From CAYQPF01 sp964419225 (GTDB lineage Bacteria; Cloacimonadota; Cloacimonadia; Cloacimonadales; CAYQPF01): a stretch of 9,350 bases of DNA. Position numbers and translations under genes: made by a program. A model generated the notes under the pieces. That model did not search any database. It saw only the letters and a program-made list of their open reading frames with translations, and was not told the origin of the DNA. Of this stretch, positions 6,401 to 9,350 are shown piece after piece. The stretch spans positions 1 to 9,350 of the forward strand of contig CAYQPF010000179.1 of NCBI GenBank assembly GCA_964419225.1. The letters are read 5' to 3'. Position 1 is the first letter of the stretch; every line of letters begins with the position of its first letter.

Positions 6401-9350
6401 TTACAACGGGCTTTTAACTGTTTATTCTAACGATTATCGGGATTCTACCTATACCATCCAACTTCGAGGCACCGGTCTCGAACCAGAACTCGAATTCCCT
6501 GCGGCCTCCTATTCCCTTAAAAGCAAATCCGTCAATTATGATTCCTCAGCCACCTGTGACACAATCTATATCAAAAACATAGGTTTTGCTCCGCTTCGCA
6601 TCGATTCTCTGATTGTTTCCGAGAATTTCGCTATTGCCAAGGGCGATACCATGCTGATCTCCCAGGTCAGAACAAACGAGGGCAAAGCACGCAGCCATTC
6701 TTCTAAAATAGTTGTCAGTAGGCAGTCAGCAGCGGGTAGTAGGGAAATGAACAGAAGCAACAACAATAAGAAAACATCCAACCGGTCACGCTCAGATATT
6801 TGGACTAACAGACTCGACACCCTTTATGTCCTGCCCGGTTACCAACAACAGATTTTCTTACGGTTCAATCCCTCCAAAAACGTTTTTATCCCGGGTACTC
6901 TTGTTGCTTATTCCAATGATGTCGAAGACAGCATTGCTACCATGAATATTATCGGAGAGGTGCTCTTACCGCAAATTGAGTTTTCTGATACTACCTTTAC
7001 TCTGTCAGATTTCCCCGCTAATGATCAGTATTCTACCGGTCTCGAGTCCGTGCTGATCATCAACAACGGAGACGCTCCACTGATCATTGATTCTCTTACT
7101 GTCAGCAACAGTGCCTATTTCCAATATAGTTTGGGTGAGGTCACAGCAGTAGGAAATAGTCGTCAGACCTCAGTAAACAGGAAAAAGACTGTGTTGCAAC
7201 CAACTGTTGCCTCATCGGGAAAAGACACATCAACACAAGCAAAACAAAAGTCTAAGCAACAATTGCGAAAAGTTCCCAACAACGCTTCTGCAAATACCCG
7301 CAAATCAACTCAGACATCCGATCAGCAAACCAGAAATACCAATAATAGAAAACTGCTCGACTCACCCAAATATAACAGAACTGACCCCGAATGGATAACC
7401 TCTATCAGCGATACAGTTTGTATTCCTGCACGTAGTCAAAAAACTCTGTATTTAAGCTTCAAACCCAATCAAATAAAACCATACAATACAATGCTTACCT
7501 TCAAATCCAATGCTCAGTATAATCCTGTTGCTACCCTCACTGTTTCAGGAGAAGGTGTGCCCATGTACATTGGTGGTGCAAATGGCTACTCCAATATTAT
7601 TAACGATAACCAGACCTGGGTCTGTCCCCAAATAATCATTCAGGATACTGTTTTCGTTGCTCAGGGAGATACCCTTAATATCCATACTCTCCTTGATCCT
7701 GTGAATATTACTATCAGTGATGCCTACAAATTCAAAGTGTCGGGAAACCTGCTTGTTAATGCAGCTATGCAGGATACAGTCACCTTCGCACCAGCCGATA
7801 CTACCGAAGGCTGGCGTGGCTTTGAATTCAAAGACAATCAAATTAACGGCTCTTCTGTTCTTAATCATGCCAAAATCTCCTATGCCAAAGCTTCCTTTGC
7901 CGACAAAAGAGATGGCGGTGCCATTAAACTGACCAACTATAACGATCTCAAAATTAATAACTCCCGGTTCTTCCGCAACAAGGCAGATAAGTACGCTGGT
8001 GTTATTTTGGCCAGTAACTCCGGTTTGTCTGTATTCCAAAGCACCTTTACCAACAACAAAGCTTCTTGGGGTGGAGTATTCTCCATCACAGGCTGTGATC
8101 CCATAATCGACAGTTGTCTTTTTGTTTCCAATAAAGTATCAAAAAATGGTGGTTTAATCCATGCAAACAACAGCTTCCCTCAACTAATCGATAATGTGAT
8201 CAAATATACTTCAGCCGACAGCGGAGGAGTGATCTTTGTTATTAACAGTCAGAATAATTCTAAAGATCTGATTCTCACAAACAACATAATCACTAATAAT
8301 AATGCCAATGTCGGTGGTGTACTCTATTCCCGCAGCTCCGATACTTCGCTTGAAAGAAACAGTATTTCTCAAAACATTTCTACAACTAACGGCGGTGCTT
8401 TATATTTGACCTCCTCCTGGTTCTCATCCAAGCAGGATACCCTCAAATATAATACCTGCAGCCTTAACGGCGGTGCTATCTTTGCCGATAATATGCAATG
8501 GTTCCTTCTTGATTCCGATACCCTGAGTTATAATACTGCTAACAGTTCTTCCAAAGGTGGAGCTGTCTATATCCAAAACAGTTCCACCTCAGAGATAAAA
8601 AGCAGTAATATCAGTGCCAACAAAGCCCGATACGGTGCCGGATTGTACTACTTCAATTCCAAAGTTAACATCCACACCAACAGTAAAATCCTGTATAATA
8701 AAACCAAAAACACAATTGATACCGATACAGGCAGCGGAGCCGGAATTTATCTCTCTTCCTGTACCCTCAACAATAATGTCATAAATACCAATGAAATCAG
8801 TAATAATTATTCTGCTCAGGGTGGCGGTATTCTTATCGACAACTCAAATGTTTCTCTAATCTCCAATTTCATCGAATCCAATCAAAGCCAAAACAGTGGA
8901 GCCGGCATCTTCGCCTCCACCTCGTTACTCACAGCAGACAATAATCATCTGACGGACAACCATTCAGTCTCCGGCTATGGCGGTGGAATTTATGCTACTT
9001 CTCTGTCAGCCGGTTCATCCCTGACTAATAATACCATTTATCAAAACACCTCTGTAAAAGGCGGTGGTGCATATCTTGATGCCTCTACTGCAATATTCTC
9101 TTATAATCCTGCTATCTCAGAAAATACTGCGACTCAGGGTGGAGCCGGTGTTTATTTCAAAAATTCGACCATAACTGCCATATCCAATGTCATAGCCCAG
9201 AATGTTTCAAGTCTTAGCAACGGCGGCGGAATTTACATTGAATCAGGGAAAACAAACTCCGTTTATCAAGCCAATACTGTTTCCGGCAATTCCGCCCAAC
9301 ATGGTGCAGGGTTATTTATCACCGGGGATACTGTTTTTTCCAATAGTAAA
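3414..9350 (+). CDS. Giant modular beta-helix surface protein, 3' end outside window
   Basis: The frame stays open from ATG 3414 to the window edge: 1979 codons and no stop. Modules in order are a signal peptide (~1-20, with no proper lipobox despite Cys19), a conserved leader (20-90), a pectate-lyase-superfamily-like beta-helix (~97-490), a second beta-helix with GGAI repeats (~524-905), three ASH/choice-of-anchor-D-like domains (~916-1021, 1025-1182, 1186-1382), and a third beta-helix (~1384 onward). The length and design are those of a secreted or cell-surface adhesin or polysaccharide-active protein. A C-terminal sorting or anchor domain is expected beyond the window but cannot be seen. 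The start is chosen because it aligns with the truncated copy at 2195, 9 nt after lipoprotein 2, although its ribosome binding site (AGGTG, 3403-3407) is weak. G+C rises from the first to the last module, suggesting a chimeric origin. Catalytic activity is not established. Confidence 0.9.
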   Translation, partial: MKKLFITMFVSFITLWLFCEDIHFSIDSNRLPTGDNQWKNAGYHNDSTQKMHDIPNAIYTYDVTKIKVSYNYIDTNGNTITDSTAAYHGICNGEKNSAYIQQLINNVVIDHPDTLLQIYFPPGAYQFTKTIEMKSNIIIKGAGSDSTFFYFDDDNGGFDLDADCITFNGASNAGIEDIKMQRTWGGTFEDLDLSGLVDYLETFGNLFVDFFTYGVLNNEIGGDGPAGGEFISFYNATNCWVIGIHTKRAMTRHYQVSNSNHIEIRGCFLDECYLHGGNGQGYGIIFGNNTSLSLAENNIMKDCRHSMIVGGDSKYNVFGYNYSREPHESENGGGWSYHDYTAEICLHGRANEDINILTPSYNLFEGNEVGTIIVDHVWGSNGPYNTFIRNRADNYGFRIFSSQGYQNYLNNYFKCSDWYFCNMVGYPYLNDSGNQWKQNVSFKKKNWWGKMKYHNYWANSSLWETDKSYYFTEENKPDFFNFVTFPFHPAVHSNPASQRWHSGLKRTVSKGHEGELFPTVTDSGSVVINDIRRIPSGQIWNLKPGTTVTFGPLGGLIINGSLNAIGTLTNPITFTQADSHFYGIIASGDFNVPGKTTFTYCNFSNLKRKLFPTDTYVFQSWVKEQEQIQFTRFNNPLSFSRYDEASVRNCTFTNNTSVEDSLMDDYFINWPTPGCINLFLSSIEISDNKFVNNSTDQSGGAIVSRDSSPKIVNNVFECNTASANGGAIYLYGDSPSIKLIAGNYFKFNQSAEKGGAIYAKPDSILLLLNNTYYHNLAKYGGAVSYTGTSSNIISDMEIYLNNLLRPDGAGSNLHTSFTLSGNNLRSSCFIDSLSNNLGIFPSPGIIPTLLQNNPQIAFNDTLYTLNVNSSYTNYKKIKNIDELYQNLFPLTDLLGKNRITGHALDLGAIEADLSEIETVDTLNFGNVVVTETKTELLFIKNSGSLPLVVNGIQLPAGYDIDSTATFPFTIAAPLLEQESDTLKVRIVFTPTSAHDNYNGLLTVYSNDYRDSTYTIQLRGTGLEPELEFPAASYSLKSKSVNYDSSATCDTIYIKNIGFAPLRIDSLIVSENFAIAKGDTMLISQVRTNEGKARSHSSKIVVSRQSAAGSREMNRSNNNKKTSNRSRSDIWTNRLDTLYVLPGYQQQIFLRFNPSKNVFIPGTLVAYSNDVEDSIATMNIIGEVLLPQIEFSDTTFTLSDFPANDQYSTGLESVLIINNGDAPLIIDSLTVSNSAYFQYSLGEVTAVGNSRQTSVNRKKTVLQPTVASSGKDTSTQAKQKSKQQLRKVPNNASANTRKSTQTSDQQTRNTNNRKLLDSPKYNRTDPEWITSISDTVCIPARSQKTLYLSFKPNQIKPYNTMLTFKSNAQYNPVATLTVSGEGVPMYIGGANGYSNIINDNQTWVCPQIIIQDTVFVAQGDTLNIHTLLDPVNITISDAYKFKVSGNLLVNAAMQDTVTFAPADTTEGWRGFEFKDNQINGSSVLNHAKISYAKASFADKRDGGAIKLTNYNDLKINNSRFFRNKADKYAGVILASNSGLSVFQSTFTNNKASWGGVFSITGCDPIIDSCLFVSNKVSKNGGLIHANNSFPQLIDNVIKYTSADSGGVIFVINSQNNSKDLILTNNIITNNNANVGGVLYSRSSDTSLERNSISQNISTTNGGALYLTSSWFSSKQDTLKYNTCSLNGGAIFADNMQWFLLDSDTLSYNTANSSSKGGAVYIQNSSTSEIKSSNISANKARYGAGLYYFNSKVNIHTNSKILYNKTKNTIDTDTGSGAGIYLSSCTLNNNVINTNEISNNYSAQGGGILIDNSNVSLISNFIESNQSQNSGAGIFASTSLLTADNNHLTDNHSVSGYGGGIYATSLSAGSSLTNNTIYQNTSVKGGGAYLDASTAIFSYNPAISENTATQGGAGVYFKNSTITAISNVIAQNVSSLSNGGGIYIESGKTNSVYQANTVSGNSAQHGAGLFITGDTVFSNSK
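3702..4883 (+). other. Giant protein: pectate-lyase-like N-terminal beta-helix
   Basis: Residues ~97-490. An opening helix (SAYIQQLINN) is followed by IYFPPGAYQF (118-127) and, at about 137-143, IIIKGAG, the usual entry of pectate lyase superfamily (Pectate_lyase_3-type) beta-helices. Further in come the blocks CRHSM (303-307), CLHG (345-348), NLFEGN (362-367) and GSNGPYNTF (379-387), which I recall as conserved in a group of secreted beta-helix proteins of Bacteroidota-like bacteria. The module is rich in Trp, Tyr, His and acidic residues, as in carbohydrate-binding grooves. Substrate and activity cannot be assigned from the sequence. Confidence 0.65.
4983..6128 (+). other. Giant protein: second beta-helix with GGAI repeats
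   Basis: Residues ~524-905. It opens with an N-cap-like segment (KPGTTVTFGPLGGLIINGSL) that introduces many secreted beta-helices, then moves into Chlamydia Pmp-like repeats: GGAI at residues 699, 725 and 754 and GGAV at 780, spaced 26-29 residues, each preceded by an F-x-x-N type motif (FVNN, FECN, FKFN). It ends with the LDLGAIE motif common at beta-helix ends. The role is probably a stiff rod; a binding surface is possible. Confidence 0.7.
6159..6476 (+). other. Giant protein: ASH/choice-of-anchor-D-like domain 1
   Basis: Residues ~916-1021. It shows the typical pattern DTLNFGNVVV, a strand with IKNSGSLPLVV, then VRIVFTPT, a YSND turn and the closing QLRGTG. It is an Ig-like spacer of ordinary length and has no insert, which makes it the internal reference for the two interrupted copies that follow. 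Confidence 0.75.
6486..6962 (+). other. Giant protein: ASH-like domain 2 with basic insert
   Basis: Residues ~1025-1182. The core pattern IYIKNIGFAPLRIDSL ... IFLRFNPSKN ... VAYSND ... NIIGEV matches domain 1. Between the strand ENFAIAKGDTML and the W-x-x-x-L-DTLYV strand lies a ~45-residue insert (residues ~1086-1130, nt 6669-6803) with 11 Lys/Arg against 3 acidic residues and many Ser and Asn. It looks disordered. Confidence 0.7.
6969..7559 (+). other. Giant protein: ASH-like domain 3 with long basic insert
   Basis: Residues ~1186-1382. The core pattern VLIINNGDAPLIIDSL ... LYLSFKPNQ ... FKSNAQYN ... TVSGEG is clear. An ~80-residue insert (residues ~1246-1326, nt 7149-7391) has 17 Lys/Arg against 5 acidic residues and is otherwise mostly Ser, Thr, Asn and Gln. 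It sits at the same place as the insert in domain 2, again just before a Trp and a D-T-V/L strand. Confidence 0.7.
7563..9350 (+). other. Giant protein: third beta-helix with at least 18 Gly-rich repeats
   Basis: Residues ~1384-1979, continuing past the window. It begins with a GGANGYSNII ... QTW cap, then a strand-rich lead-in, and from residue 1501 to 1964 I count 18 G-G/A-x motifs (GGAI, AGVI, GGVF, GGLI, GGVI, GGVL, GGAL, GGAI, GGAV, GAGL, GAGI, GGGI, GAGI, GGGI, GGGA, GAGV, GGGI, GAGL), about 27 residues apart, each with Asn-rich turns between. This is the Pmp-like right-handed beta-helix type. The motif drifts from GGV/GGA at the start to GAG/GGG at the end. Confidence 0.8.

Noticed and set aside
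6566..6820. An 84-codon minus-strand frame with a Leu-rich stretch
   Set aside because: The Leu run is the complement of the Asn/Lys/Ser-rich insert codons (AAC AAC AAT AAG) of the giant gene.
7545..8039. A 164-codon open frame on the minus strand
   Set aside because: It lies wholly inside the continuous beta-helix frame on the + strand, which shows regular protein repeats there. The antisense frame has no signal, motif or ribosome binding site that I can see.

Overview
The window looks like bacterial DNA of low to moderate G+C from a diderm anaerobe that builds very large secreted surface proteins. Right-handed parallel beta-helix modules with Pmp-like GGA(I/V) repeats are combined with choice-of-anchor-D (ASH/HYDIN-like) domains, SPII lipoproteins carrying PD40/TolB-like propellers, and strong AGGAG ribosome binding sites. 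This resembles Candidatus Cloacimonadota or a related Fibrobacterota-Chlorobi-Bacteroidota-type lineage. That assignment is pattern recognition only: there is no rRNA or housekeeping gene here to confirm it.

Layout. Positions 1-442 hold no convincing protein gene. They contain two stretches of 9-nt-periodic GTCC repeats, a 12-codon reading frame with a strong Shine-Dalgarno sequence, and a 17-bp palindrome. From 443 to the right edge, five reading frames on the + strand are packed with gaps of 1, 11, 1 and 9 nt, so they probably form one operon: an unrecognised secreted protein (443-1174), a seven-bladed-propeller lipoprotein (1176-2183), a 72-aa secreted fragment (2195-2413), a second propeller lipoprotein (2415-3404), and a giant secreted protein (3414 to beyond 9350, at least 1979 aa, no stop in the window).

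The central structural event is a tandem duplication of about 1.24 kb (1161-2401 and 2402-3629). Each unit carries a propeller lipoprotein plus the 5' end of the giant gene. The first unit's giant-gene start was cut off after the residues SYNY and fused to the last codons and stop of the upstream secreted gene, which recreated the stop-A-ATG spacing before the second lipoprotein. The two lipoproteins are about 85-88% identical at both ends but strongly diverged in the middle blades.

The giant protein is modular: signal peptide, pectate-lyase-superfamily-like beta-helix, second beta-helix with GGAI repeats, three ASH-like domains (the last two each interrupted by a lysine/arginine- and Asn/Gln/Ser/Thr-rich disordered insert), then a third beta-helix with at least 18 short Gly-rich repeats. 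Codon use and G+C are much lower in the duplicated cassette and the N-terminal module than in the flanking gene and the C-terminal part, which suggests an acquired head joined to an older stalk. My working inference is a surface system in which outer-membrane propeller lipoproteins serve or partner a giant beta-helix surface protein that may bind or cleave polysaccharide. The biochemical role is not shown by the sequence.
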